Shown: positions 34,037-48,279, counted from the first letter of the stretch. The stretch is 64,000 bases of DNA from Azadirachta indica (GCA_022749755.1 CM040440.1:370824-434823), one strand, 5' to 3'. The notes: generated from the sequence alone by a model not told the origin. Translations and numbers: made by a program.

Positions 34037-35705
34037 TCATCCGAGACTGGACCTCGTCACCTCATATGCCAAGAAGCAGGCTGCATTTGCTGGAACACTT
34101 CGGGCCATGGCAGGGCCGAAACCCCGGTACAAGCCTTTGATGCCTTCTGATTTCAGGATCTTCTTAAAAGCATCGATGGAACCAGAGAATTTGGGATTTT
34201 TGTAATCATCTACCTGAATAACACTCTTGACAACATCAGTAGGGTAGACAAAAGCCCAGAAGGAAGCTCCAGACAAACCACCAGCCAACAGCACAGATCC
34301 TCTTCCTAACTGAGAGGTGTCTTGTCCTCCTGCCATAAACTGCTTGATTGCTTCATAGACACCAAACATGGCAGCATTTCCAGGAATCTCACGTGCCATT
34401 GTGGGAACCAGGCCCTTGAAGAGACCCCTTACACCACCTTCTGATCTAAGAACATGCCTTGCCACATCCATTGGACCACCATATTTCACTGCCACAGCAA
34501 CTGGTCCTGAACCTGCTAATGCACTTTGGGCTTGCAACCTGTTCTCACCACGAGAAAGAAGCTGTTAAAAGGAGTAGTTTAATGTTATAATAACAAGGTG
34601 ATGAATTAAGGATTCAAGAATTATTTGTTCCAAGAGCCTGGAGCCTGGACATTAATCAGGACACTATCATAATCCACTAACTAGTTCATACAATTGCTAG
34701 AAGAAAGAAAGCAAGTTGATTCAAATTGTAAAATAAAGCTCAAGAACAATTAACACATAATTTGTTTCTGTTTTTTATTGTTTTAGATCCCTTCTGTAAT
34801 AGATATACTAGAAATTGTCCAGTTGATGTCAGACAAGCTACGGCTAGTTTGGTGCACATTTATTTTTTAGGTTTTATTTTCTTACCTAAGTCGTGTTTGG
34901 GTTACTTATTTAAGTTGTTTTTAATGTTTCTTGTTTGTATTAAGAGTATGATTCTATTTCCTTATTGGAGGTAGATTTATTTTCTTCTTTGTTTAGGCAT
35001 ATATGCCCAGTATTTGTAGGATCTCATTTTCAATTTTGAGTCCTAATGTGGATGATAACTAATTATTGGAATAAACTATATGATTTCCACTCAGATTCCC
35101 CTGATTTTTCTCCCATTTCTTTTACTTTATTGGTTCTGCACCACCGCTACATCAAAGTCCTATATATATATTTATGGGACAAGGTAACAAATAAAATAAT
35201 TTGAGCTCTATAATACATGAAAAAGGAAAAACAGATAAAGCTTAGTCAAAGTTCAATCAGTTTAGACAATCAGCTCACAAGATTTATTCAGGGAAAAGAC
35301 CAAAAATACCAACCTGCATTTGATCAATTCAGTGGGACAAGCAAGAAATGAAACAGCAACTCCAGCTCCAGCTCCACAGACAACCTGCTGGTTTACTGTA
35401 AGTGGGGCACCAGGTTGAGACCTCAGCATTGCCTCTAGTTGTCCCCTGACAGTAAATAGCAGGGCGTTGAAAGCCGCAACAGTAGCGAGAGGAGCCCCCA
35501 TACCTTTATACAAACCCCTTGGGCCTTCTTGGGATATAGTTTGCTTGACAGCATCCATTGCACCAGCATACTTGGGAGGTTGGCCTGGGAGTGGAGCAGG
35601 CTGGCTTTGGAGCTTGACCTTGATAGTGTCAAATGGGTGCCCACATATCAATTGTGCTGCTCCCCCAACAGTCCCAGATAGTAGATCCTTGGCAACGTCT
35701 GCCAT
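34037..35705 (-). CDS. BOU: Mitochondrial carrier, A BOUT DE SOUFFLE (BOU) type
   Basis: Two coding exons, 35314-35705 and 34037-34538, joined within an Arg codon (TGC AG|G TTG) at GT-AG sites, give 297 residues, close to the roughly 300 of the family. Three mitochondrial carrier repeats are visible, each with its PX[DE]XX[KR] signature: HPFDTIKVK, CPTELIKCR and YPTDVVKSV. The intervening motifs (EGPRGLYKGMGAP, EGGVRGLFKGLVPT, EGIKGLYRGFGPA) are complete. The sequence closely follows Arabidopsis BOU from end to end (for example KYGGPMDVARHVLRSEGG and the VPANAACFLAYE terminus). BOU is an inner-membrane carrier first described as carnitine/acylcarnitine-like and later linked to glutamate transport and photorespiration. 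The start chosen is the ATG immediately after an AG acceptor (TTTTGCAG|ATG), so an intron precedes the CDS. No lesion is seen. Confidence 0.95.
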
Positions 35706-37755
35706 CTGCAAAATTAGCTTGGAAGTATGAATTCAGATTATTCAGGGAACCAAATTCAAATGCTTAAAAGAAAAGGTAACTATGTTCACATTTGTTAATT
35801 TTGATCTGCTGCAAACAGATGAGTAGAGAACATCTCTAATGGCAGTTCCGGATTTATATGGTGGATTAGATCTTAGTGCTCATCTATAAGCACTTTCTTT
35901 TTATTTTTCAAAGTCTTTCCTTAATGAAGGTTACCAGAAAAATGGGGATACTGAAACCTGCAAATTTGGGTCCTTTTGAGGTAGGATGAAAACAGGGGTG
36001 AAGTATTTCTTACGACCACAAACCTCAAGAAAACTAAAACCAACAAGAAATGGCAGCACATTCTACAAGCAATTACACTAACCAAACAAACACAAACTTA
36101 CCAATATATATACAAGCAGAAGATACTTTATGAATTACTTAAAAAGGTTTTCTATTGAATCTGACCATCTATGATAAAGAAAGCAGCTATTGTTTCCTTT
36201 GTTGTTGATGATACCAGAAAATTGACTTCAAAAACAAACAGTACCATACATTGTAAAAAAGGTCTAGTCATCAATTGAAGTTTCCACAAAATCCACAATA
36301 CTTATTTCGGGGTGACAGGTAAGTAAACTTATATTACATCCACATGGGCATCCACCTCATTCATAGAAGATGGATAAATAACCAAGATTATACATCTATT
36401 CTCCACTAAGCACTGGCCAGCCCCAAAATTATGTCCAACGCTTTCTCAAATGAAAATGATTTTGAAGCATCCCTGGTCCATTTGCCTAAGCAATTATTTT
36501 GACACAAAACTAACAGATACCTCGTCTTGGCAGGTATAACTCACAGTAGTAAGCTAATAAGCAGATAGTTCTGAACTCAACTAATCCTTGTCATCGCTGC
36601 ATGGATCAGGGAGAAATGTCTTGAAAGATGATATTTTAGCATCAAGAAGTATAAGTAAAATAAAGAATAGGGCTGACGAATGAAACACTGCCTGTGATAT
36701 CATAAGTTCAGCTCATTATCAAGCACAACCAATATCATTCACCAGCTTCATCAAACCTACAATCAAGTTCCGAAATAAGCTCCAAGTTGAGACACCTAGC
36801 TTGAGACACTACGTAAATTTATTTTGGCTTGAGAATAAATTTGATAATTACTTTATCTCGGAAACAATATTATCCTCCAAGAAACTTAACTCAAGAAAAA
36901 ATATTAGGAATGGCTAATGAAAAACAGAAGGCAGCAAGTTAGGACAAGGAATTGATTGTTTATAGAGGTTAATAGATCTTGTTGTATTACAACAAAGCTA
37001 AAGCTTAAACAAGATTTGCATTCCTCAAGCTTCTTTGTGATATTTTTGCATAAAAAATAATAATAATAATGATAATGAACTCTGAAACATTAATTCAACA
37101 TAAAAATATCCATTACAAAACTCTTATTCCTGGAATAATGTTTTATCTGATACTAGTCATATTATGATGTATTGCAGAGAAAAGAACGAGATCTCATGAT
37201 ACATCCCTATCAAGTTCAAAATAGAATTAAAACACAGTCTTTCCTTGTAACAGAGACCAGTTAAGGACCATGTAACGCAAAATTTGAAGTCTCAAGAAAT
37301 TTTGCCACGTTGTACGTGTTAAATCAACAATAACCAGAAGACCAATTTCATTTAAGACCTTTGAACTCTTCTCTACCTGGGAATGAAAAAGAAATTCATT
37401 TCATCAATTGATTTTTTAATTTCTGGTAAATTCCTTTAGAAATGGGGGTCCGGCTAGGACTAACAAAAGAGAAAAACTTCATCTTCTGCCTTCATTAAAC
37501 GAGATATAACTACAGACGCGTGCAAGCACAAATATAAAATCAATCTCACAATCAAGGGAAAATGTTATGCAGTGAGCAGCCCTCACAATCAGATACATGT
37601 ATCCATTCATCAGTCTGTTGTACCGACTAAAATGTTCTAGGAATCAAACAGTACCAATAAGCATACATTTTCCAACCCACATTAATGAATAATCAGATTA
37701 CATTTGCGTCTGACAAATATACACAAGAGAGTGTCACAAGAACTGGGAATCTTAC
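35706..37755 (-). other. Probable 2-kb 5'-leader intron of the BOU-type gene
   Basis: The acceptor TTTTGCAG abuts the start codon at 35705. The nearest strong donor upstream on the minus strand is CCCTG|GTAAGATT at 37755. The sequence between has no coding frame. The leader exon would then lie at 37756 and rightwards, to perhaps 38100. Length and phase are inferred from splice motifs only. Confidence 0.5.
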
Positions 37756-38309
37756 CAGGGCCGATTCTCCCAAGCAACAAAATAAGCAGCCCCAAGAATG
37801 GCAAACGAACAGAAACACAGAAAAGCTGGTTCACTCAGTATTAAATCTGAGAAAACTCAAAAAAATGGAATAAAGATGGTCAAGGAATATATCCCATAAA
37901 GGGAATCGGGCTTTTTCGTTTATTTTCTTTGGTGCGCAGATGAGAGAAAAAAATGATAAGGAAAATGAGGAGAAGCTAAAAAGTAACGAAGGGAGGCGGT
38001 AGGTGATGGGGTTTTGGAGGCTGTGAGAATCTTAAAATGAAAGGAAAGAACATAAATCAATGAATCTTTAAACAGAGTTGCAGCCACAAGAGAGTGGTTG
38101 GGTTGGACAAAACCCAATCACTGTGGTCGAGCGTCGATTTCACACCAAGAAAATTGAAAGACGTGTGTATGTATGTATGTGGTGTTGGAAAGACGAAGAC
38201 AAAAACAAGGATTTGATTCAATCTTCAGTTGAAGCTCTCTTGTGTTCCACTAACTCAGGGTTTTGGCCATTGTCTGCTTTTACGGAATATATAAAATACT
38301 AGGTTATGC

Positions 38310-39400
38310 TCAATTTTTTTCATATTGTAAACTTCTGTTACAGATATTACACACAAAATGAAAATTATAACCTAAAAAATTGAAACTTATATGGAAAGAG
38401 TTGAGATTATTACCAAAATAAGACTAAAATGACTTTATTATTGACACAAATTGTTATTATGTTACGGGATTAGTGTAAAATGTCCCTAGTTTTTTTGAGA
38501 AACACCAAATATCCTTTTGAGTTTTTAAGGTAAGTTAAATATCCGGCATTTTGAGAAAAAAAAAAAAAGAATCAAAGTATATTATATTTCGTTAAGTTTT
38601 AAACTTTAGTCTTTCATATTAATATATTAGAAATAATGGAAATTAGACTGCTAATAATGAGAAATGAATATTTTATTTTATTATTTTAATTAAATTTAGA
38701 GATTAAAATGATAATATTCTAACTTTATCAAATTAAAAATTAAGTTTATAAATATTCACCTATTTTTTTAAAATTTAGAATATGCAACACACTTTAAAAG
38801 TTTAGGGAGTATTTGTTATTTTTAAAAAATTGAGAAGTATTTGTTATTTTTTAAACATTAGAAGGTATATTATAATATCTCTAATATTAAATTTTGATTG
38901 TAAATATTTTGTATTTAAAAATAATAAGGGGGCTTGCGATTTATTTATCTTTACTAAACAAGATACCAAGATCTTCTTCACTTAAGCATATATTTAGGTT
39001 TTTTTTAATTTTAGTATCTGAGTTACTGAATTTATCTATTTTAAATAATTAAGTATATTTATTTTTTTAATTTAATAATAGTTTAAAACACTTTTTATTT
39101 AATAAAATAATCAATTTTTTTTTTATGTTTTGGTTGAATCTAAAAAGTTTAAATAATATTATTATATATCATCTTATAAATATACTAATGTAATTAATTT
39201 ATCTACTTAACTACATACATAATATTTGTAATTCTTTTTAAAGACACGCATATTTTTATTTATTCATTCTTTTAGTTTTTGACACTCTCCCTCACAATTT
39301 CTTGAATTTTGGTGATAAATTTCTTTTATTCTTATTAAAATTCAAATTTATTGTTTTATGAATTACCACATAAAGACATTCTTACAAGCATTGATACTCA
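38310..39400. other. AT-rich intergenic DNA with inverted arms
   Basis: No gene. The segment 38473-38540 (ATGTCCCTAG..., GAAACACCAAATATCC) resembles the reverse complement of 38800-38880 (AACAAATACTCCCTAAAC, TAACAAATACTTCTCAATTT), suggesting an old element with terminal inverted repeats of about 70 bp spanning roughly 38470-38885. A family H-like fragment lies near 39000-39190. Confidence 0.4.
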
Positions 39401-39420
39401 TATATATATATATATATAGA

Positions 39421-39604
39421 AAAACGGATTAATAATCTATTTTTTTACATAATGTTTTAATCAATTGTAAATTATTAAATTTAATTATATTTAATGATTA
39501 AAATTATATTTAATATATGTATTAATTATATAATCTAAATATAAGGTATGTTTAAATTTAATGGCTACAATTATGTAAAAAAAAGAGCCATTAATTATTA
39601 TCCT
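39421..39604. mobile_element. Palindromic MITE copy (family M) inside (TA)n
   Basis: Flanked by TA runs at about 39401-39418 and 39605-39626. Arms pair AATGTTTTAATCAATTGTAA with GGCTACAATTATGTAAAAAA. The centre is a TATATGTATTAATTATATAA palindrome. Confidence 0.65.
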
Positions 39605-40044
39605 TATATATATATATATATATATAAAAGTATATATAAGCGTATGTATACATACAAGAGAAAAGAGGAAAACGTGGAGAGTAAATTTTTGGGCAGACAA
39701 AGACATACATGGCGGCAAGCAGTTGCCGCCACGAAGCATTTTTCCCTCTTTTCTTTTAATTTTTTGTATTATCAACTTTTACTGTGATTAATTATTATTT
39801 TAATACCAGAGTCTGTAGATGAGGATTGGTTGGTTTGACACGTTTTTGACTCGGAATGTAATTAATTAATTAGATTTTACCAGAATATTAATAATAATCT
39901 AACAAAAAGGACTTTGAATATTGAAATCCTTTCCATTTCTTTTTCACTCGCGGTTTTGTGCAAAGCCGCCTTCTTCTTCTTCCTCACTTTTTTTTAAATC
40001 AAATTTAAAACAATAATATATATATATATATATAAAAGACTGTT

Positions 40045-40145
40045 AGAATTTTTTTATTTTCAAATTTTTATATTATTTATAACCTATTAAATTTAAACAT
40101 ATTTAATAATAAAAAGTGTTTGAATATGTCTTATATGTTTAATAT
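40045..40145. mobile_element. Half MITE copy (family M) after (TA)n
   Basis: Follows a TA run at about 40015-40033. It has TTTATATTATTTATAACCTA and TTAAATTTAAACATATTTAA, then leaves the family consensus. Confidence 0.4.
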
Positions 40146-40489
40146 AACTCAAAGCATTAAATTGTTCTTGTAGTACCTATCTTTTTTCTCTTCATTCACA
40201 TGCTTCATTTGTGCCAATGTTTAATGTGCTTAATCTTTTTGATTGGTGTGAACAAATCTATTTCCATTTAAGTGTTTTAGATATTGATTTGTCACTTCAA
40301 TTACAGGAATTTGCTGCTATTATTGATTTTGCTAGCAATGAGGAGAAAACTTTTCATGATATTTGAGAAAGATGAAATAGACTTAGCTTGATGTTTATGT
40401 GAACAACTGTAGCAAACAACATCAAGTCTACTTTTGTCATAGTTGATAGTGCCAAGAAATTTATGAAATTCGTGGAAGTGCATTATCAA

Positions 40490-42210
40490 ACTGCTAATAC
40501 AAATATGACTACCAGTCCCAAATATTGATTCAGATGCTATAGTGGAGATAAGTATTGTCAAAATATCTCAACCAATATATGATATAATATTATATTTTTA
40601 AAAATTAGTCTTCCACTATTTAAGTATATTAAAATCTACATTTTTCATATTGTCAATTGGCTCTATTAAGTAACAATTAACTCATTAACTTTATTTTCAC
40701 CAAATAATATGGAAAAACAATACTTCAAAAGACATTCCTTATGGCAAGGATTGAGCAATACAGAAATAAACAAGTATTGGTTTTCTTATACACCCCCCAT
40801 ATTTGCCATACTATTTCTTTATATGTTTAGCCATTATTTTAAAAAATTAATCCTTACTTTTACTCTAAGCTTGCAATTGTGTATGAAACAAACTTAATTG
40901 ACGCAAAAATAAATTAGATGTCACATACAAAGAACTTGAAAATTGCAACATAACATTATAAAAATCTTCAAAAATTTAATGAAATAACAAACATATTCTC
41001 AATTCAAAGATGTTGGAGCCCCTTAATTTTTACCATCACAAAACTCATGAATAAAATGTTTATCATGAAACTCTAAACCTTCAAAATTTTTTTGAAAGTT
41101 TTTCTATAGATTCTAACATCAAATAAGTTGAATCCTATTTAGTAGGAATGTCTAAGCACACAAGTTTTTTTGAATGAATTTTTTTCTAGCTCAATATTTC
41201 TTGAACTTTTTTAAACCTTGATGATGAAGCTCTAATAAATTTGATAACATTACGAATTTTAGCAATTGACTTGTGATAATCTTTCAACTTGTTAGTGATA
41301 ATGAGATTCAATATATGTGCATTACATCTAACATGCATAAATTGACACACCCCCACCACCCACCCCCTCACCCCTTCCCCGCCCCCCCCAACCAAAAAAT
41401 TGCTTGATTTTAATTTCTCACTATTATCAAATAAGAAACAACCACATCAGTAGAAGTTACATTATCAACAATTATAGTAAAAACTCTTTCAGTGCCTCAA
41501 TCTAATAAACAAGTCTCAATTTGTTTACTAATTATTTCACCTTTTAGTAGCTTGACAAAAAATTAATATTTTTTTTTGCCGCCCTCAATTATCATCAATG
41601 TAATGTAGTAAGACACATATAATTGAAATTTTGAATTGAAGTCTATGTGGTTATTGTAAGACAAACTCTTTAACCACTATTAACAAAAAATCTTTCAAAT
41701 CTTGCTTTCTTCTTTTATAAAGTTGTAAAACATTATGTGAAACAGTAATGCTAGAAGGTAAATTAAATCTACTTTCAAAAACTTTCAACACATCCTTAAA
41801 TCCTTCACCTTCTACAACTTTAAATGGCATCTCATCTTTTATAATAAACTTAGCAACTGCTTCTTTACAAGCTTTAACATCATAGTTTGTTGCAAAAAGG
41901 CTGTCTAATCCTCCCCAGTTTTTACTAATTGAAAAAATAAAAATTTTTTTGCCTCTTATCCTCTCAATCGAAATATTTTGTATATCTCTCTTTTATATCA
42001 GTCAATAAATTAGATGTTCCTTTCTTTAAGCCACAAACATATTTTATATCATTGTAAAGACCTTTTGCCTTAGGTTTATAAGATAGATATGGACCAATTT
42101 TTTAAAAATTACCCCAAGCATGTGAAGAAGAATTCTTTTCTTTTAGTAAGTGTACTTTCAAGCTCACTTAAAGACATCAGGGTTAGAAAAATTGAATTTT
42201 TTTTGTTACC
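40490..42210 (-). pseudogene. hAT-superfamily transposase, decayed
   Basis: Minus-strand pieces in the order of a plant BED-type hAT transposase, right to left: IGPYLSYKPKAKGLYNDIKY and VCGLKKGTSNLL (BED zinc-finger region, near 42000-42110); ACKEAVAKFIIKDEMPFKVV and GEGFKDVLKVFESRFNLPS (open frame near 41700-41890); KLLKGEIISKQIETCLLD and ERVFTIIVDNVTSTDVVV (near 41440-41560); FMHVRCNAHILNLIITNKLK and SIAKIRNVIKFIRASSSRFK (41186-41350); and MTILISTIASESIFGTGSH (near 40510-40560), the conserved C-terminal dimerisation motif. Stops and frameshifts separate the pieces, and a C-rich stretch interrupts the middle, so no active enzyme is made. Terminal repeats were not found. Confidence 0.8.
41345..41392 (-). 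repeat. G-rich tract, potential G-quadruplex, inside the hAT remnant
   Basis: On the minus strand there are five or more runs of three to eight G within about 48 bases, separated by one to four bases (C-runs on the plus strand). It is an isolated island in about 75 percent AT sequence and creates the odd Gly/Val-rich start of the local minus-strand frame (MVGGGGEGVRGWVVGV). It is not part of any hAT domain. Confidence 0.75.
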
Positions 42211-42219
42211 AAATTTAAA

Positions 42220-43139
42220 AGTCATCCGCAACATTAAATAACAAAAAATACTCAATTAGTCAATAATATGAAAGAAAATAAATTATACAAATTAAACATT
42301 AATAAGCACAAATATAATTGTTTAAATTAAATAATATAAAAATTATATATAATTATAAAAAAAACTCATTAGACATAATTGTATATAAAAGTTTAACACA
42401 AATTTTTAATAATCTATTACAAAATATTAAAGTTTAATTTAAAATATTGATAAAGAAATTACCTTTCAATTTTCTATTTGGGGTTTCAATGAAAATTATA
42501 AAGTTTAGGATAAAAAAAATTAATTGAATGAAAATTGATGGAAGAAATTACTATCAAAATTTAGGTGAAAAAGAAGAAGAGTGGTGGCGGTTGTGACAGA
42601 AGGATTAGATCACTGTCACAGGCACGATTGAGCATGTTCTCCTCTTTCTTTCTTTGTTTTGTTTTCTTGTTTTATTTTATTTTATTTTGTTTTTTAGTAA
42701 AAATAACTAAATTTGACCTATAGATTAATTATTAAGTTTATGATAAATATTTTATATATATTACAACATAATATAAAATATTATTATATTATTTTTAGCG
42801 AATTGGATTGAATTTGAGCGAATTGATGATGTAAACCCACAATTCAATTCATTGATAATTTTAACTATTATCAAGTTTTTTTTCTATAAGTTATTAAAAA
42901 AATTATTTCCATATTGTTTGTTGCCAAATTCATTATGATATTATATATATTACACATTATATATACAATTAAAAATTAAAAATGAATTGATAATTAATCT
43001 ATATGTTAATTTTAACTTTATTCAAAAAAATTTGTACTCAATTTTGACAAAATATATTTCTTGAGATAGTTTGCACTTAATTTGAATGAAATTATTTTCA
43101 CAATTTACACGAGAGATGAAAAATTGATCCGACACTAAA
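42220..43139. other. AT-rich DNA right of the hAT remnant
   Basis: No gene supported. It may contain the 5' terminal part of the hAT element; no terminal repeat was identified. Confidence 0.35.
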
Positions 43140-43795
43140 GTAGCGTTTGTTTTTTTGACTGAATTTTAAACATAATTAAAATGTAAATTTAACTGAAATT
43201 TAAATCTTCATAATATATTTATTTTTGATTTTAAAACATATGAAAATAAGTATTAAATTATTTATTTTAACAAAATCAAAAGTCTAAAAATTTATATCTT
43301 GATATATATACCCTTTTAAATAATTTACTTATATTTAAAATAATTTTAATTATATTAATATAATAATAGATAAAAAATTATTAAATTATATTAGTATTTA
43401 TATTATTTATTTGTTTGATATATGAATTTTTTAAAAAATAATTTCTAATTAATGATAAAAGATTAATAAAAATTAAATAAAAATAATAAGTCATATTGTA
43501 ATATATAATATAGTCATATTATAATATAATTGTAACGTAAATATATAAATTTATTGTAATAATTAAAGCATAAAGATAAATAAAAAAAACCTATAATAGT
43601 GATATATAAAAAATAATTAAATAAATTTTAATTTTCTTAATATATAAATAAATAAAATAAAAATATTTTAAAAAAATATTAAATTATTTTAAGTTAAAAA
43701 TTTTAACTTCATTATATTTAAATATTTTTAATAAATATTTAAATATAAATAAAAAAAAAACAATTTTTAAATATCTAAAAAATTATATTTAAATT
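43140..43795. mobile_element. AT-rich MITE-like element (family H), weak right end
   Basis: Left end GCGTTTGTTTTTTTGACTGA and ACTGAAATTTAAATC matches other family H ends. The right end (reverse complement AATTGTTTTTTTTTTATTTA) is only loosely similar. Confidence 0.35.
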
Positions 43796-43799
43796 TTGG

Positions 43800-44620
43800 T
43801 ACGAAAAATATCCAACGCCAAGTGAGAAGATAAACTTATACTTACAACCCAAGGTCAACGCGCGAAATTGATCCTCGTCACAAGCAGGGAGATATACTTC
43901 AATCCCAATAAATCATGATCATCCGAATTTTTTTCAACCTCGTAAAGAGTAAGGATTCCACTTTTTATATAGCTATGTTTGAAGGGTAACTATACTTAAT
44001 GCTATTGTCCTAAAACCTTGTAACACTAAACTTCCACATGCATATAATTGTAACCCATTAACATCAAAGAAAACAAAATGATAACAATTGATATACTTCA
44101 AAAAGTTGCATAAATAGATTATAGTTAAAAGAAATTATCATTTTAGACCATAGAAGTACAACTGAATTACTGCAAAGATAGCTTGCATTTGCTATTAAAT
44201 AGATAGAACTATTCGCTATAACCTTCTAATCACAAGTGACGTTAAAGGAAATTCCAATCTCATTCATGCAAAACAGACATACACTTTCCGCAGCAGAGAT
44301 ATTAAACAGCCCAAAACTAGAAATCACAAAAGTCAATAAAATTTTGTATGTATAAGAAGCCACAAATATGTATCTAACCACCGATACCATATAGTTTAAG
44401 CAGTACAAGAGGGCAATTCATTAATAAAAGTATAAGAAAAACAAACATTGCTCCACATAAATCATATAACCATGAAATCATATATCTCATAAACTGACCA
44501 ACATTATAACGAGTAGTACTAACAAATTCAAAAAACTATAACAAACAGAATCAAAACCTAGATGCAAAAAGGAGCCTCACATCAGACCTCAAACAGCTGC
44601 CTAATGAAAGTTAAACTTGT
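43800..44620. other. 3' flank of the eL13 gene
   Basis: No independent gene. The right portion should include the 3' UTR of the ribosomal protein gene. The frame at 44226-44408 has no motif. Confidence 0.4.
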
Positions 44621-45887
<1,267 letters not shown>

Positions 45888-45891
45888 TTAC

Positions 45892-46365
45892 CTGTAGTCA
45901 GCATCAGATTTAAAAACCCATCACCATGTTTCCACAATATGGTTGATTCTTTTCAAGATATTATCTATAATAAATATATTCCAAATCCATTTTCTAAGGG
46001 CTAGTTTTGAATCCCAAAAAAATGAAAACAAAATGCTTTAATACTTTTGAAAAATGGATTTTGAAAACACACGAAACTCATATTATAGAACTGCAAACAC
46101 ACATATAATACGAACTCATCCAACACAAACAAGACACGGACTAATATAAATTAATCAAAGAAAGAAAAAAAGGCAATAGAAAATTGAACAACAATATTCG
46201 TTTCTAGTTACTTATGCGGCCTTTCATGCCCATATTTCACTAAATCAGGAACAGAAACAGAGCAAAAGCAAAACATTAGGTTATTCTTATCTCCATTTCC
46301 TTCCCATTACAGCTAAGAAGCAAACAAAGCCAAGTGAAATAAGAGAAAGGGAGGTGGAAACTTAC
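45892..46365 (-). other. 5'-leader intron of the eL13 gene
   Basis: Donor GCCT|GTAAGTTT at 46365 and acceptor GACTACAG at 45892-45894, seven bases before the start codon. First-intron placement in the 5' leader is common in plant ribosomal protein genes. Confidence 0.7.
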
Positions 46366-46487
46366 AGGCCAGTCGATTGAAACGATGAGCTGACCCGGAG
46401 CACAACTCTCTCTCCCCCTCTCTCGCCTCACTCGGTGTTTGCTTGTATTAATGTGTAGGTTTTGTAGGGGTAAAAGAGAGCGACCAA

Positions 46488-46495
46488 AACCCTAG
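46488..46495 (+). promoter_or_regulatory. Telo-box (AAACCCTA) upstream of eL13
   Basis: AAAACCCTAG at 46487-46496, roughly 120 bases upstream of the leader-exon donor. Telo-boxes are established elements of plant ribosomal protein and cell-cycle gene promoters and often pair with site II motifs, as here. Confidence 0.6.
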
Positions 46496-46535
46496 TTTTT
46501 CTTGAACCTTTCTGGCTCGGCTTCTTGGGACTTTA

Positions 46536-46541
46536 TGGGCT
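46536..46541 (+). promoter_or_regulatory. Site II element (TGGGCT) upstream of eL13
   Basis: TGGGCT matches TGGGCY, the binding site of TCP factors, about 40 bases upstream of the telo-box. The combination is typical of plant ribosomal protein promoters. No binding can be shown from sequence. Confidence 0.5.
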
Positions 46542-46819
46542 GACCCAGTCTTACCCTTACATTTAAACGTCTGCGTTTAGTATTGTGGGGTTGGCCCTTA
46601 GTGGATCGGATTTTTCAAATCTGACCAGAATTCGCAAAAAAGTCCGGCCCGCACATTATTAAATCCGGTCCGAGTTGTAAATTTTGAAACTCAGGCCCCA
46701 ATTTTAATTTCCTAAAATCTTATCACAAGAAAAAGAAAATCTAAATTCCAAATTTCCAAATAACCTAATATCTTAATTCCACATTTGCGATATAATCTCC
46801 TGTAAAATTAATTTAATAA

Positions 46820-47012
46820 TCGTAGGAATGAAAAATGTGTATTCAAATATTATACCACAGTTTATTTTCAAATTTAAAAGTTCAAAAGTTTTTAAATATT
46901 GTATCTCAATCATTTTGAAAATTAAAAATTTTAAAAATATAGTTTAAAATTTGGATTGTATTTAAATTTTTGAAAACTATTTTTAAATAGTGAACCAAAC
47001 AAATCCTTAATT
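46820..47012. mobile_element. Possible hAT-type MITE
   Basis: The right end in reverse complement reads TTAAGGATTTGTTTGGTTCA, a style of terminus common to plant hAT MITEs, with internal CTATTTAAAAATAGTTTTCA. The left end is not clear. Confidence 0.3.
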
Positions 47013-47368
47013 TTGGATTCACCCATCTTATTATTGCATTTCATTTGTAAAAAATAAAAAAAGAAGCGCCTACTTAAAAAAAGGTTATGATATGATTAAC
47101 TTTCCTTTTTATACGAAAACTGTATCTTGAACTATATTAACTTATAAAATAATACATTAAGAGTTTATTTTGGAGTATAAAAAATAAAACACTAATATGT
47201 TTAATGTTTATACTATTTAGCACTTTCCTTTAAAGTGAATTTTCTAAAATCAGTTACCCTTTAGTTATCATTATAAAAAAAAAAAACACTTATATTAGGT
47301 TTTCAATATTAAGGGTCTGTTGTTTTTTCACTTAAATTTAAATAATTTTATTTAAATCTTTAAGGACC

Positions 47369-47732
47369 GTTTGTTTTTTAACTTATGTCTGACAAATTGT
47401 TAAAAATATTTGAATGTAATTAAATTAAAAATTTTAACTTAAATTTGAATAATCAAATATCTGAATAAATTAAATGTTTTATTTTTTAATAATACTTTTA
47501 ATTTATTACTTAATATTTATATATGTTAGTAACTTACCGTATCAGTTTTACATTTTTAGGGCATATATGTCAATATACTAGTTTTAGATGTTTATTTTTA
47601 TAAAAAAAAACTTAATATTTATATTTAGATGTTTAAAGTAAAAAAATAAAAATATAAATGGAATTTGTATTTCAATCAAATTCAGATTTCATTCATATTT
47701 AAATTTCAGTCAAAGAAACAAACATTACCTAA
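47369..47732. mobile_element. MITE-like element (family H), best copy
   Basis: Left end AGGACCGTTTGTTTTTTAAC. Right end in reverse complement AGGTAATGTTTGTTTCTTTG then ACTGAAATTTAAATATGAAT. Terminal similarity extends through AAATTTGAATAATC / AAATCTGAATTTGATTG. No ORF. A second GGGTCTGTTGTTTTTTCACT start at about 47322 suggests a duplicated or nested end. Probably a non-autonomous hAT-type element; the target duplication is uncertain. Confidence 0.5.
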
Positions 47733-47739
47733 ATTAAGT

Positions 47740-48275
47740 ATTTAGAGGTGTATATACATTTGTCCATCTTGAACATGTGGTAAGAAGGAAAGAATAAGAA
47801 AAATAAATCTGTTAAAAATTTATATGATTATACTTTGTGATATATTGTTTTAAATTTTTAGTAAGTTATTTTACTTGATTTACTTTTATATTTTCTTATA
47901 AATTTATAGATATTATATTATGAGTTAGTATTCGTTATTACTAAATTGATATTATTCCTACAAATTTTTAGTCATTTCCATCACCAAACTCAAGCTTATG
48001 AACTATAATTAATTTAAATCAATATATCCTTAACATTCTCATAAAATCTTTAAGTAAAATGTGTATCCATAATGCATAACAATAATATAAAATACAATAA
48101 AACTTGAAGAGGTTGTTGAATGACCTTGGTTCCTTTCAACTTTTCCTTCAAAACACTCAAGTCTCTTTAAACTTTTCTCTTCATCTCTTAAAAGCTTCAC
48201 TACTTACTTGATGCCTAAACCTTAGTAGAGAAGGGTATTTATAGTTGAAGCCAATCATGTTAGGTCATTGATTTG
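47740..48275. other. AT-rich intergenic DNA
   Basis: No gene or terminal repeat supported. The right end leads into the first copy of repeat X at 48280. Confidence 0.35.
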
Positions 48276-48279
48276 GTTG

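Noticed and set aside
35435..35730. Alternative frames on both strands inside the first BOU exon
   Set aside because: Out-of-frame shadows of a clearly conserved carrier exon.
37920..38302. Overlapping frames on both strands upstream of the BOU-type gene
   Set aside because: They fall in the probable 5' leader and promoter of that gene; no domain, and neither is supported by splice or composition evidence.
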